Shown here one piece after another: positions 1-10,005 of a DNA stretch of 64,000 bases. The translations under genes were made by a program, and so were the position numbers. This DNA is from Ascaphus truei (lineage: Eukaryota > Chordata > Amphibia > Anura > Ascaphidae). The stretch's first letter is position 1. Each line of letters opens with the position of its first letter. The DNA is taken from NCBI GenBank assembly GCA_036426205.1, contig WSYH01002492.1, forward strand, positions 1 to 64,000, in the 5' to 3' direction. Below the pieces are notes generated by a model, which was given only the letters and a program-made list of their open reading frames with translations, had not been told where the DNA came from and did not search any database.

Positions 1-976
1 GGCGAAAAGGGAAATCCTCAGAGAAAGGGACTACATGTCCCATGGGCCTTAGGGGCTGGTGTCACAGGGTGCACAACAGCAAATGGGACTCCAGTATTCT
101 CCTGCACCCAGAAGATACATTTTGCATGCTGAGATCACACCGTTAGTCAGAGCTGGGACAGGAATAGGGTATGTTGTGTGCAGGACATCGGTGGCCCCTG
201 CACTAGGCCAGAGACTAAACCTAGGACCCAGCTAGGCCCCGATTCCCCTCAGCTTGTGGTTGCTGCAGGGACAGGCCCATAGATAGGGACACTGCCTTGT
301 AGTACCAGTGTGAGGGACACAGACAGGACGCAGCTGCAACCTGGCATCAGCTGGTCTGGGACCAGATCACCCCCTACAGATAAGAGACATTCTTCATGGT
401 GCCACCATCCACACGGGACACCACCCAACATAGAGGCGAAGGCTACACCGACATCGCTGGATCAGTGGATCATCATTACCTTCCCGCCATACCCGGGTGT
501 AGGAGCACATGGGCAAGTACAACAAGTGCACCAACTATACACCATCAGTTCTTGTGGGCAGAGCTGTCTCACACATTTTGGTGGGTTGTTACTTGTGGAC
601 ACCAGGGTGGTTTGGTGCCCAAGGGTCCCTCAGTACGCTGGGGGTATAACCCATCAGGTGAGGACATTGGTTGGAGGACATTGTGGGGTTATAGCCCTGT
701 GAGGCCTAGTTGGCGTGGTCATGGTGTTATTGTTATTAGTTTTAGGCATATAGTAAACCATTATTTTATTCAGTGTTTGTATTATTGTATTGGGTCCTGT
801 CACAGGGATATCCAATATAGTAGGATCCCATGCAGGTGGAGGCGCTGTCACCAGATGAATCATACACACCCCAGGCTCCCAGCAGCAGAGGCCGGGCCCT
901 CCTGTGAGCCACAGGTAATGCACCACACACACCGTAGCCGCCATATCTCCCAGGGGGTGGGGGAAAATGCACTACA
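1..976 (+). mobile_element. LTR (3' part) of a long-LTR retroelement, family related to 39.4, 41.2, 51.2 and 62.3 kb
   Basis: The sequence shares an ordered set of blocks with the other long LTRs here: a block with AAGTGCACCAAC, then GGTGGAGGCGCTG followed by a block with CAGGCTCCCAGC and a CCACAGGT stretch. It appears to end ...CACTACA at 976. No internal coding region follows, so it is read as a solo or truncated LTR whose 5' end lies outside the window. Open frames inside it match nothing I recognise. Confidence 0.6.
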
Positions 977-984
977 TGTATTAA

Positions 985-1390
985 AAGTAATAGGAATCGT
1001 ACTCACAAGTATGCGATTTAAACAAGCATCTCACAACAATAGTGACACCTTGATGAAAACACCTGCACTTACAGTAGATGTTTTTTATTTTGCTGACTAT
1101 ATCCCATGCCTCCCCTGGAATTTGATGAACATTTCCTGACGAAGCCAATCCATTGGAGAAACGCATTGAGTGGGAGTTTCAGACCTCAGTGCACTCACAG
1201 ACGCGTTATTCAGCCTCAGAGGAAACCCAGAAGTGACATCACAAGAGAATCTCACAGCTGGGGGAGGCTCCCCAGAGCATCACCGTCGCTGAAGGGATAG
1301 AGGCGGTGAGGATAACGCCTACCCATGATGTTACTATTGTTGTGAGATGCTTGTTTAAATCGTACACTTGTGAGTACGATTATTCCTTTT
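985..1390. mobile_element. Small non-autonomous element with ~55-bp terminal inverted repeats and an internal hammerhead-like fold
   Basis: The left arm (about 991-1046) and right arm (about 1329-1387) are imperfect inverted copies of each other, both containing CAAGCATCTCACAACAATAG or its complement. The ~280 bp between them contains the hammerhead-like fold at 1131-1175. Inverted repeats around a ribozyme resemble the inverted pLTR arrangement known for Penelope-like elements, but no coding region is left. It lies directly after the LTR ending at 976. Confidence 0.6.
1131..1175 (+). ncRNA. Hammerhead-ribozyme-like fold (Penelope type)
   Basis: The core reads CTGACGA (1136-1142), a stem II hairpin CCAA-TCCA-TTGG (1145-1156), then GAAAC (1158-1162) and GCATT. 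This matches the hammerhead order CUGANGA - stem II - GAAA - stem III - NUH, with one change in the first core strand (U7 to C). Stem III is a very short GCAT/ATGC-type palindrome. Stem I pairing is weak by eye, so activity is doubtful. Confidence 0.55.
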
Positions 1391-2269
1391 ATTACATAAA
1401 AAATTTTATACACTGATAAGCGCTATGGTACATATTTTCTCTTTACACTGAGGTACATCTCTACTGAAGAGTGACAAGAAAAGATTACTGCCACCATTTT
1501 GGAGTTGTGATTATTTACCCACCACAGTGTGAGTAGGCATCATACACGAGCCAAGATCTGCATTGTTTCATAATTGCACAAGACACCTGCACTTTGAGAA
1601 TGTATTTTTTCATTTCATGTTGATCATCTCCTATGCTCCCCCTGGATCTAATAGTCTCTAGTCACTCTCACTGGCAGGGTTTGACCTTCTCAAAGAGTGG
1701 TAGCTTAGGGAAACCCTTCATTGGTTCAGGCCTGGGCTGTAGGAGGAATGGTAATGAAGTGGATAGTGCGCCATGAACTTTTCAATAGAACTTCTTTTAT
1801 TGGGGTGCACCAAATCTTTCCAGCATATTAGTACATGCATCTCACACTACCCTCATGGGTAGGACTGCACTGCTTGTATCCTTCCCCCATTGGCGAAGGC
1901 TGGCACTCCCCTCACCCCGTAAGGGTTAAGGCAGGACTAGCCTACTCCCTCAGGAGCAGAACTGAACCAGGATTCTGACGACTTTAATTTGGAGCCCCAC
2001 ACATATTTATACAGTAGGAGGGACCAAACTATTCTGTCCCAGTAATTGGGCAGAATCAAATGTAGCAAGGCCCTCATCCTGTCATGTGTGCCCAGCAGCT
2101 CACAGGCCAGGACATGTGCCTGTAAGCTGCTACATTATTGAGACAGGGTGGATGTGATCTCACCAGCTTGTGTCTTATTAACCCTAGCACTGCCTGCTAT
2201 TACCAGGACTTATATGCCAGGCTAGGGAAATATAGCAGAGTGCTACACCCACAAGTGCTATAGCAGTGG
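1391..2269. other. Unclassified intergenic or intronic sequence
   Basis: No coding region, RNA gene or terminal repeats were recognised. It contains GTAAGGGTTAAGGCAGGACT-like text of the kind seen in the LTRs of this window, so old LTR debris is possible. Confidence 0.3.
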
Positions 2270-2365
2270 TTCCCAAACTTTTTCGGTTCAAGGCTCCCTA
2301 AGTCGATCAGAATTTTTTCAAGGCTCCCTAAGGTGATCAGGATTTTTCCACGGCGCCCAAAGTGA
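2270..2365. mobile_element. hAT-type terminal sequence with an internal ~30-bp duplication
   Basis: CAGTGGTTCCCAAACTTTTT (from about 2270) is the characteristic terminus of many vertebrate hAT transposons. It is followed by two copies of an AAGGCTCCCTAAG-containing ~30-bp unit. The opposite terminus was not located. Confidence 0.55.
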
Positions 2366-2406
2366 AAACAAAGTTGTATATACATACCTAACAGTTGCAG
2401 TGCGCA

Positions 2407-2560
2407 GTTGGTATGTCTCTCACGCAGACTCTCGCTCTCTCAGACACGCTCATGCAGACTCTCTCTCTCTCACACGCTCTCTCTCTCACACTCTCTCTCA
2501 CACTCTCTCTCACACTCTCTCTCTCACACTCTCTCTCTCTCACCCTCCCACCTCGCATGT
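2407..2560. repeat. CT/CTCACA microsatellite
   Basis: Irregular array of TCTC and CACTCTCTCT blocks. It makes long but meaningless open frames on both strands. Confidence 0.95.
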
Positions 2561-2877
2561 ATTTCTCTCCCCTGCTTCTCACTCTTACTCCCTCTTTTCC
2601 TCACTCACCCCCTCTCTCCTCTCCCTCCGTCAATTACCCCACGCGTCGCTGAGCCGGGCTGAGCCGCGCTGAACAGATGCACAAAGCCCCTGCATCTGTA
2701 ATCAACGCGGCTATAGTTCCTCCGGCCTGGGACATAGTAAGCGCTTAGGTGCTGCTGCTCGCTCTTGCTTGCTGCCGCTCGCTCTACCAGGAGCTTTTTG
2801 CTGTCCTGGCAGAGGAGACAGCAAGCGCGCTTGGGAGGCGGGTATCACTGTGTGTGTGTGTCACTTGCTAGCTGTCA

Positions 2878-2910
2878 CCACACACACACATACATACATA
2901 CATACATCTA

Positions 2911-2941
<31 letters not shown>

Positions 2942-2953
2942 ATATGTGTGTGT

Positions 2954-2990
<37 letters not shown>
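2878..2990. repeat. CA / CATA / TA microsatellite
   Basis: Successive (CA)n, (CATA)n and (TA)n runs. Confidence 0.95.
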
Positions 2991-2993
<3 letters not shown>

Positions 2994-3529
2994 AACACAA
3001 AAAAGAAAGAAGATATGGCGCCACCCAAACCTACTAAACGTATGAAAAGGCAAACAGTGATGAAAATCTATGTTGTATAGGACTGATACACAAAATATAA
3101 ATAAAAAACAATATGATAAAAAATATATATGTATATTAAATAATAAACAAATTGAAAAAATATTGTCCAGAATAAAATGCAATACAAATCCAAATGTAGC
3201 TCCACACGCAATCCAATAGCGTCTTTGCAGCCTGAATGTAAGGGAACACCACTTCCTTGAAGATATCTAAAAAAACAAACAAAAAACAGGCGCACTCATA
3301 GCGTAGTAAAGTTTAACCAAATTTATGTGGATATTACATGTAAATAAGGTATATGATTGTATCTGGGCACAAACCAGTGTGGTTTCAGTAACTGCAGATT
3401 AGCGGTGCCTATATATACATTAGATCTAGAGTGTATAGCTAGACAACAATATCAACACACTAATATATCAGGGACAATAGATCTGATTATAAAATTAACC
3501 ATTTATGGCCAAAGCGTAAGAGGCACATG
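2991..3529. other. AT-rich unclassified sequence
   Basis: No gene or recognisable terminal repeat was seen. The A-rich text resembles the flanks of Penelope-type elements elsewhere in the window, but no diagnostic motif is present. Confidence 0.3.
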
Positions 3530-3919
3530 TTAGGCCTGGGACATGGTGCAGGGAGCGGCGCTGGGCAGCGCTGACGCTCATACTCTCCTGCTCAAGCAGA
3601 TTTTTCTTGTCCCTGCATGAGCGTCAGCGAGCGCGCTTGTGTGCCGGGTTGGGAGGCTTTCGGGAGGTGGGCCTGGGGGCGGAGCGGGAGGCGGGGCTAG
3701 CGCGTCACAGCGCCGACATCACGGACTGCCATTGGCTTCTGGCAGTCACGTGACCGGCCCTGCGCTTCCCTCAGCGGGAAATCTAAAATTTGTCTGTCGG
3801 CTGAAATTCCACACGCCTCCGCACGCCTGCGGAAGCGCCGTCTAAAGCCGCGCTGATAGGGATAATGTTTCCCCTCAGCGCGCCTCAGCACGGCCTTTTT
3901 GACCATGTCCGAGGCCTAA
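3530..3919. mobile_element. GC-rich MITE with terminal inverted repeats
   Basis: It starts TTAGGCCTGGGACATGGT and ends with the near-complement ACCATGTCCGAGGCCTAA. The interior is GC-rich and itself contains complementary segments (GCGCTGACGCTCAT / ATGAGCGTCAGCGAGCGC). There is no coding region. A relative with TIRs of similar style lies at 56355-56970. Confidence 0.7.
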
Positions 3920-6131
3920 GAAACAGCAAGTGCAAGTTATAACCATTTGGTAAAGAGCTCCGTTCCTTTTCTTTGGAATTGGAAAAGGCTGATTGCTATT
4001 ACAATTTTCAGCGTCCCTATGATGTACATTTTGATTGATATATAAGAGCACCACCTAGTTCATCTATCATATGCACATCTTTCTGGTGGACAAAAATAAG
4101 TTAAATTATAAGGTAGATGAATGATCCATTAGAGTGCCTCGCAGATTTAGACAGAGGGAGTCACTATTTGTTAAAGGAATATAATCTGCTTCTCAATTTA
4201 AACCTTTATGGATTACAGCAGTTTATATATTGACACGGAGTGTAACCAAGGTGAGCCTAATAGATTTAGCTCACAGATAAACCACAATTAGCTAAAGATT
4301 TTGTAGAGGTTTATATACCCAACGCACTGTATATTAGTGTGTATACACAACTCATCTACTATGGGTGCACCTCCTTCTGCACATACCATACATGATGAGC
4401 CCACTATAGACACTTATATGGTGACACTATAAGTGGTTATCTGAATTCTGAAAGGGTTGTTTCTCTATGTTCTCATCTTGTGATGAGGAGTTTTATGTCT
4501 TTTATTATTAATGGTAATTTAATAAATAGGTTTTTATTATTATCATTCGCCGTGTAGTGTAGGCGCTTAGTTCCCCATCTTTGAAACGTATGTTGTGCAC
4601 CAGTATAGGGATATCTGCCCGTGCGGCTCGGCACCTTGGTATACCTCGCAGTCATTAGTTTCTCATATCTGTTCATCTCGCTGGTAGCACGCCGCAGATC
4701 CTCAATAATCCTAGTTACAGCGAGGCCCACTTCTTCTTATAACACATACTATACATCCCTCCTACAAGTATTACATGCACTAGCTTGCATACTCTTGGTA
4801 TCTGCCAGTGTGTTGCGCAGAGAATGACTTTTTTAAAGAAAACATTAACCCGGTGGGACCAGCAACGAATGGCGCAGGACATCCAATGGGTCAGCATGTC
4901 ACTCACACTGTTATATTTCCCACGCACTTTCCTGCGTCTCCGCTGCTCTATAGGGGCAGCCCCACTTACCTGCAATCTCTCTGCAATATTACGTTTCCTT
5001 TCCCATTTTCTTCCTATTCACAGAAATAGAAACAAGGCAGAGCACGGCCAAGAAATTATTCGGAGGAGGCTCACATTAGAGAAATCAAAAAGTTTATTGG
5101 ATCATCCTAAACCCCTGATGCAGTAACAACGCACCTACGCGTTTCGCCCCGAAACGCCGCTTGATCTTCAGTATGGACTCCTTGGACGGACAGGATACAT
5201 GGATACCCACTGAGTCATTGCAGCCCTGTTCCCTTACAGTATTTATGGTTCATTATTCAATCGGGGGACATATATTGTACATTTATTTATTGTGTTTATG
5301 CCATTGGCAGCACTAGGTACTAGTTCCAGACTCCCTGGCTATGGGATGCTGATATCTTCTACAATTCATGTGGAGTCCAATTGAGGAGTGTTTATACCAT
5401 TATATGGATACAATGAATCTTTGAAGCACTGGTTTGTCCTATCTCTTCCTATTCACAAACGGGACAAATTTGTCGTTTTTTCTAACGCCTGATCGCGGCA
5501 TCTTTGCAAGCGCTGCGTTCTTTCTTGAGTTAGGCTAATAACATCATTTACTATGTACAGTATTGCATATTCAATTATATTTCGTGTATTTATCGAAGCT
5601 GATAAGTGTTTATTAAATTATGACAATCAGTAAAATTGCTGCGTTTGTTCACCTTATTGCAATTCCATAATGCGTGCGTTTCTTGCTGGGACTGCACCTG
5701 TTAAGCACTTTTTAATGAAGCAACATTGTTAAAAAAAACAAAACACATTTTACAAAAGCTTCTCTTATTTAATTTTTGTTACATTAAGACAAATGTAAAA
5801 ACAACCTGAAAAAAAAGCATTTAAAACAGAACACCACCAAAGAATAGATTCTATTCACAGCTTTAATTACTGGAGGACACGTAAAGAAAAGGTGATTTAG
5901 GAAATGCCTGACAGGCAATGAAGCCTAAGTTACTGTTAATTGATTTAGTCCGGGTGCTGCAGAGAACATTATTCATGTTACACTGTACCCTGATTTATTA
6001 ATGCATTTAAAAGTCCCACAGCAGCGATTCCGTGCTAGAAGTGGCAGGAGAGCAGCGCAGTGCATTGGTTTAACGGGTTAAATTAAAGGGATTCATGTCT
6101 TTTCTTTGAGAGGAAAAAAAAATCAGACAAG
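3920..6131. other. Unclassified AT-rich sequence apart from one hammerhead-like fold
   Basis: No gene was recognised. The only structured part is the ACGCGT hammerhead-like motif at 5130-5175. The flanks are low-GC with scattered A-runs and match the general style of decayed Penelope or LTR sequence. Confidence 0.3.
5130..5175 (-). ncRNA. Degenerate hammerhead-like fold (Penelope type)
   Basis: On the minus strand it reads CTGAAGA, then a GC-rich segment, then GCGAAACGCGTAGG. GAAAC, the ACGCGT stem III palindrome and a GTA cleavage triplet are kept. The first core strand is altered (CTGAAGA for CTGANGA) and stem II is poor, so this is probably a fossil. Confidence 0.4.
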
Positions 6132-7036
6132 TGTAGCCCCCTGCTAATAATTCCCCTGCCCTGCATGTCAGCCCTGGTAGCTGCAGGCAGTGCCAGGGTT
6201 AACAGTCCTCACAGGGATAGACATGTGAGCAGTTACTATCACTGTTACTATAAGGTTGCACTTCCCTATGCACGTCTGGCCCTGTGCTCTTCTAGAAGGG
6301 GCTAGAGGGTCACATGCCCATAGTGTGACCACTTTGCTACAGTTATTCTGCCCAGTTACTGGGGCAGAGCATTGGCCACGCCCTAGGTATAAAGGTAGGG
6401 ACCCACCCAATTGATTCCCAGACCTCCAGGGATTCCCAGACCTCCAGGGGACCCCATACCTCCAGGGGACCCCATACCTCCAGGGGACCCCATACTCCAA
6501 TTAACACCAGGGAGGTCTGCAGGCTATGCTAGCCTGTGGGGCAGGTAAGAACCAGCAGGCCATCTTTTAGTATTTTCAGCACAGGGGCTGTATCCCAGTG
6601 TTAGGGGCCCCTTAGAAAAGGTGCTGAGAAGTATCTACACGGCGTTAGGGAATCGATGTTATCCTCATGGCTACTAAGGGTACTGAGGTGGACTGCCAGT
6701 GATTTCTGGACAAGGGTCTGGATCCTCGACTGGGCAGGGCAAGAGGATCTAGGGGAGATTGAGCCACTACGTGACTCACCAGGGGGAGACCGATTGACAT
6801 GTGTCCTGGTTTCCCTGGAAGTTCTATATGTTTTCTAATAAAGACAAGTTATAAAGTTCCTGGCGCCCCCTTCTGTTCACCAAACTGCCTTATCACAAGC
6901 CGGACGAACTCACCATCTACCCTGAGAAGTATGAGGTAACCGCTGCGCTATTACACCCCTGTGAACAGGTCTAACTCCTACATCTTTTTCATGTACAAGC
7001 TATCCCTCATGCCGGGGGCAGGATAGGGTTGTTACA
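6132..7036 (+). mobile_element. Solo LTR, about 905 bp
   Basis: It starts TGTAGCCCCCTGC and ends GGGTTGTTACA, giving TG...CA termini with a short inverted match. A TATA-like GGTATAAAGG lies near 6386 and AATAAA near 6836, in the order expected for a + strand LTR. The flanking 4-mers CAAG and TAAG match in 3 of 4 positions. A minisatellite of CCTCCAGGG-type units lies at about 6415-6490. Confidence 0.65.
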
Positions 7037-7136
7037 TAAGTACTGTATTAGTAAATTAAATCTCCTTTTTTTATTTACAGTGAGGAGTTTGGGGAAAGTG
7101 GTTTCTATAAATATATTTTCAGACAGACTTATACAT

Positions 7137-7215
7137 CATCACGCACACTCCCACTCGCACACTCAGACAGACTTGCACACTCAGACAGACTCACACACTC
7201 AGACACTCACACACA
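7137..7215. repeat. CACTCAGACAGA short tandem repeat
   Basis: Repeated CACTCAGACAGACT and CACACTC units. Confidence 0.85.
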
Positions 7216-7305
7216 GGCTAGGGTTGCCAGGTGTCTGGTATTGAACCGGAAAGCACTGTATTTGGGTACTCTGTCCGGTAAAATCTGAGAGTTAATACCG
7301 GACAT
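7213..7305. mobile_element. Short MITE with CCGGTATT-type inverted ends
   Basis: GGTTGCCAGGTGTCTGGTATT near the left is mirrored by AATACCGGACATG on the right, with an internal CTGTCCGGTAAAA. The neighbouring minisatellite unit (ACCGG...ACATGTATGTGT) looks as if it arose from the right end of this element. Confidence 0.5.
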
Positions 7306-7455
7306 GTATGTGTGCGGGGGTGGGGGAGTGTAGGAAGGGGGGACATGTATGTGCCCAGTATTACCTCTCCCTATATGTATGTGTATACCGGTATTACCTC
7401 TCTGTACATGTATGTGTATACCGGTATTACCTCTCTGTATATGTATGTGTATACG
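7306..7455. repeat. 30/33-bp minisatellite, short block
   Basis: About three to four units of GGTATTACCTCTCTGTACAT followed by GTATGTGTATACC. The same unit forms long arrays at 16930-17164 and 17372-17990, on the other side of the Ngaro element. Confidence 0.9.
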
Positions 7456-7666
7456 AGAGGAAGAGAGGCAGCCCGGCAGGCTGGCTCCGCCCCCCAGCCT
7501 CGCTCCGGTGCCTGCTCGCAGCAGAGCAGGGAGGGGAGGGCTGCTCTCCCCCCCCTCATGGGAGAGGACATTAACCACCTCCCTGCCGCTCTGGGCCCCG
7601 CTCCCCCTACCATGACCCCCCCCATACATAACACCCCCTCCCCCTGCGGACCAAACCACCACCCCC

Positions 7667-8848
7667 ATGGCCGGGCCGAGCCAGCCCACCACCGCTGCAG
7701 AGCCACCCCCGGCGTTCCTGCCGCCTTACCCCTACGCGCCTTACCCCTACGCGCCTTACGCCCACGCGTCCCAAGCCCCCCCGTATGCACCGGCACATCA
7801 CGCACACTACGCCCCTGCGCCGCATGCACCTGCACCCTACACACCATACCCACCGGCGCCGCTAGCACCCACACACCACGCCCCGGCGCCTGGTGCACCC
7901 GCGCCAGACGCTCCTGGCGCGCCGGCACCAGCCTTGGATCCATCAACAGCGGCCCCGCTGCCCCCGGCTGCGGGGTGCCTCCCAGTGTCCCGGGCACCTC
8001 CCCCGGTTGATGCACCGGCGACATTGGCGCTGGGGAGCGTCGCCGATCCGGCAAGCAGCAACCGGAGCCGTGCAGCCGCCAAACGACCCAGGACCGGTCA
8101 CCCAGGTGCACAGGCCGCAGGATCAGGTGAGCATGAAAATGCAGCATTGGAAAGTAATGGGGATGATGTTGATGGTGATGTTAGCGATGGGGGGTCAGTG
8201 AGGTCAGGGTCTGTACACACACCTGCCCAGGAGAACACAGAGAGACATATGTAACAGGAAGTATGTGGATATGTTCAAGCTGTCAGTAAAGGGGCGAGCA
8301 GAGAGGAGACGCGCGCGAGAGGCAGGCGAGAAAGGGCAGGTAGTGAGGAGTAACGCAAACTGGGTTATGGGTTTCATTGTGTTTGGGGACTGTTTCCTTT
8401 CAAAACATCCCAAGGAATTGCATAATGTGTTGAGATACATGAGTGTGATACAGAACATACATGACGAACACGGGGGGTCAGCGTGGCGGGATTATGACGA
8501 GCAGTTCAGGCATAGGTGGCAGGGGGATACACGGTTGAGTCTGGGGAAGATGGACATGAATTGTGGATGAAGCTAGTGGGAAACACGAAACAAGGGGGTA
8601 ACGCGCCCTTTCGCAAGGGGCCGGGCAGCCGGCCCGGGAGTCACTCAGCAAGCAGAGGCAGCAAAGGGGAATGTTGGGCGTTTAACGACCTATACTGCAA
8701 AAGGGGGGAGAGTTGCAAGTACAAGCATGTGTGTAGCCAGTGCGGGGGTAGCCACCCCATTAAGAAATGCTTCAAAGCCCGGGGCAACCGCAGCCAGTCT
8801 AGAGGAAGGGAGGCACCTAACACAGGCCCCAACACCGGTCAGCCTTAG
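7667..8848 (+). pseudogene. Ngaro gag, first copy, disrupted
   Basis: The start MAGPSQPTT follows a good Kozak context (CCCCATGG). A Pro/Ala/Tyr-rich N-terminal half with PYAPYPYAPY repeats follows, as in the intact copy at 10006. Relative to that copy, about 235 bp encoding the Ser/Asp-rich middle are missing, joined near 8213, which shifts the frame and ends the first frame at 8254. A further 1-bp loss near 8558 breaks the downstream part. The C-terminal zinc-binding segment is still readable (CCCH CWAFNDLYC...H, then CSQCGGSHPIKKC). It cannot give a full Gag. Confidence 0.8.
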
Positions 8849-9987
8849 CAGGCTAAACTATTGGTTAAGGGGGTACCCCGACCGGGAAAAAGCAAGGTTC
8901 CTTGAAGGGGGGTTTAGTAAGGGGTTTCACATACCAGTGGGGGGGTGGTACAAGCTAGGGGTGTTAGCCGGAATTTAAAATCCGCTGCAACACACAGACA
9001 CATAGTTAAAGGAAAAATAGAGAAAGAGATAAAATTGGGGCGTATGGCGGGCCCATTCGCATCCCCCCCTATCGCCCAGTTAATTATTTCCCCGCTGGGT
9101 GTAGTGCCAAAAAAGGACCTGGGCAAATTCAGGCTAATACAACACCTGTCATACCCAAGGGGGGGGTCGGTGAATGATGCTATAGACCCGGAGCTATGCC
9201 GGGTACAATACCAATCATTTGACACCGCCATAGGGATAATTAAAGCATGTGGGGAGGGAGCACTATTGGCAAAAATTGACATAGAATCAGCCTTCCGGCT
9301 GTTACCTTTAGCCCCCAGCAGCTTCAGATTCACAGGGTGTAAATTTGAGGGCGCGTATTACATCGATAAATGTCTCCCCATGGGTTGCGCCATTTCATGC
9401 GCCTACTTTGAGGCGTTTAGTACTTTCTTGCACTGGTGCATAGTCAGTAAGACGGGGACTAGCACAGTTGCGCACTATCTGGATGACTTCCTGCTGGTGG
9501 GTCCCCCGGGTTCACTGCAGTGCAACAGTTTTCTGGAGAGTACTAAGGGGATCATAAAGGAATTGGGGGTTCCCATAGCAGAGGCGAAAACCGAGGGCCC
9601 AACAGAAATCCTGTCATTCCTCGGCATAGAGATTGACACGCTGGCGAGGGAATCACGCTTACCCGCAGACAAGGTCAGGAAGCTTAGAATGAGCCTAGGT
9701 CAGGTCAGGGAGGCCAGGAAGGTGACCCTGAAACAAATGCAGTCACTGCTGGGTCTGCTAAACTTCACCTGCAGAGTAATCCCCATGGGCAGGATATTTA
9801 ACCGCAGGTTAGAAAGGGCCACGGCGGGGGTAAAAAAGCCCCAACACCATATCCGAATCACCAGGGAGCTTAGGGCAGACCTGGAGGTATGGGGGGTTTT
9901 TCTCAGGGAGTTTAATGGGAGAAGGCTGTGGGTTACGGACGGCGAGACCAGCGACGCCCTGCAATTATTCACTGATGCGTCAGGGGG
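8849..9987 (+). pseudogene. Ngaro reverse transcriptase, first copy, frameshifted and 3'-truncated
   Basis: A DIRS/Ngaro-type RT is readable: an N-terminal YWLRGYPDREKARFLEGGF segment, then SPLGVVPKKD, RLIQHLSYPRGGSVND, the palm motif AKIDIESAFRLLP and the catalytic HYLDDFLL (about 9469-9492). A G-run near 8939-8945 is one base shorter than in the second copy and shifts the frame. A second G-run near 9159-9166 is in frame here but broken in the other copy. The protein stops being Ngaro-like at the RNase H aspartate motif near 9985, where the gag leader of copy two begins. Confidence 0.85.
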
Positions 9988-10005
9988 GACCAAACCACCA
10001 CCCCC

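Larger units (their letters stand above)
7456..9987 (+). mobile_element. Ngaro-type retrotransposon, truncated first copy (leader, gag, RT, start of RNase H)
   Basis: This stretch is nearly identical to 9988-12580. It runs from an untranslated leader through a defective gag and the reverse transcriptase, then breaks inside the first RNase H motif (LFTDASGG). There the sequence jumps directly to the gag start of the second copy. No tyrosine recombinase or 3' repeats follow this copy. It is either a real partial tandem duplication or an assembly chimera. Confidence 0.8.

Noticed and set aside
396..1139. A 247-codon + strand frame in the first LTR
   Set aside because: It runs across LTR landmarks conserved at the DNA level in other copies whose frames differ, and matches no known protein.
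7371..8147. 258-codon minus-strand frame opposite the Ngaro gag (and its relatives at 9700-10500)
   Set aside because: Antisense shadow of a GC-rich, Pro/Ala-rich coding region.
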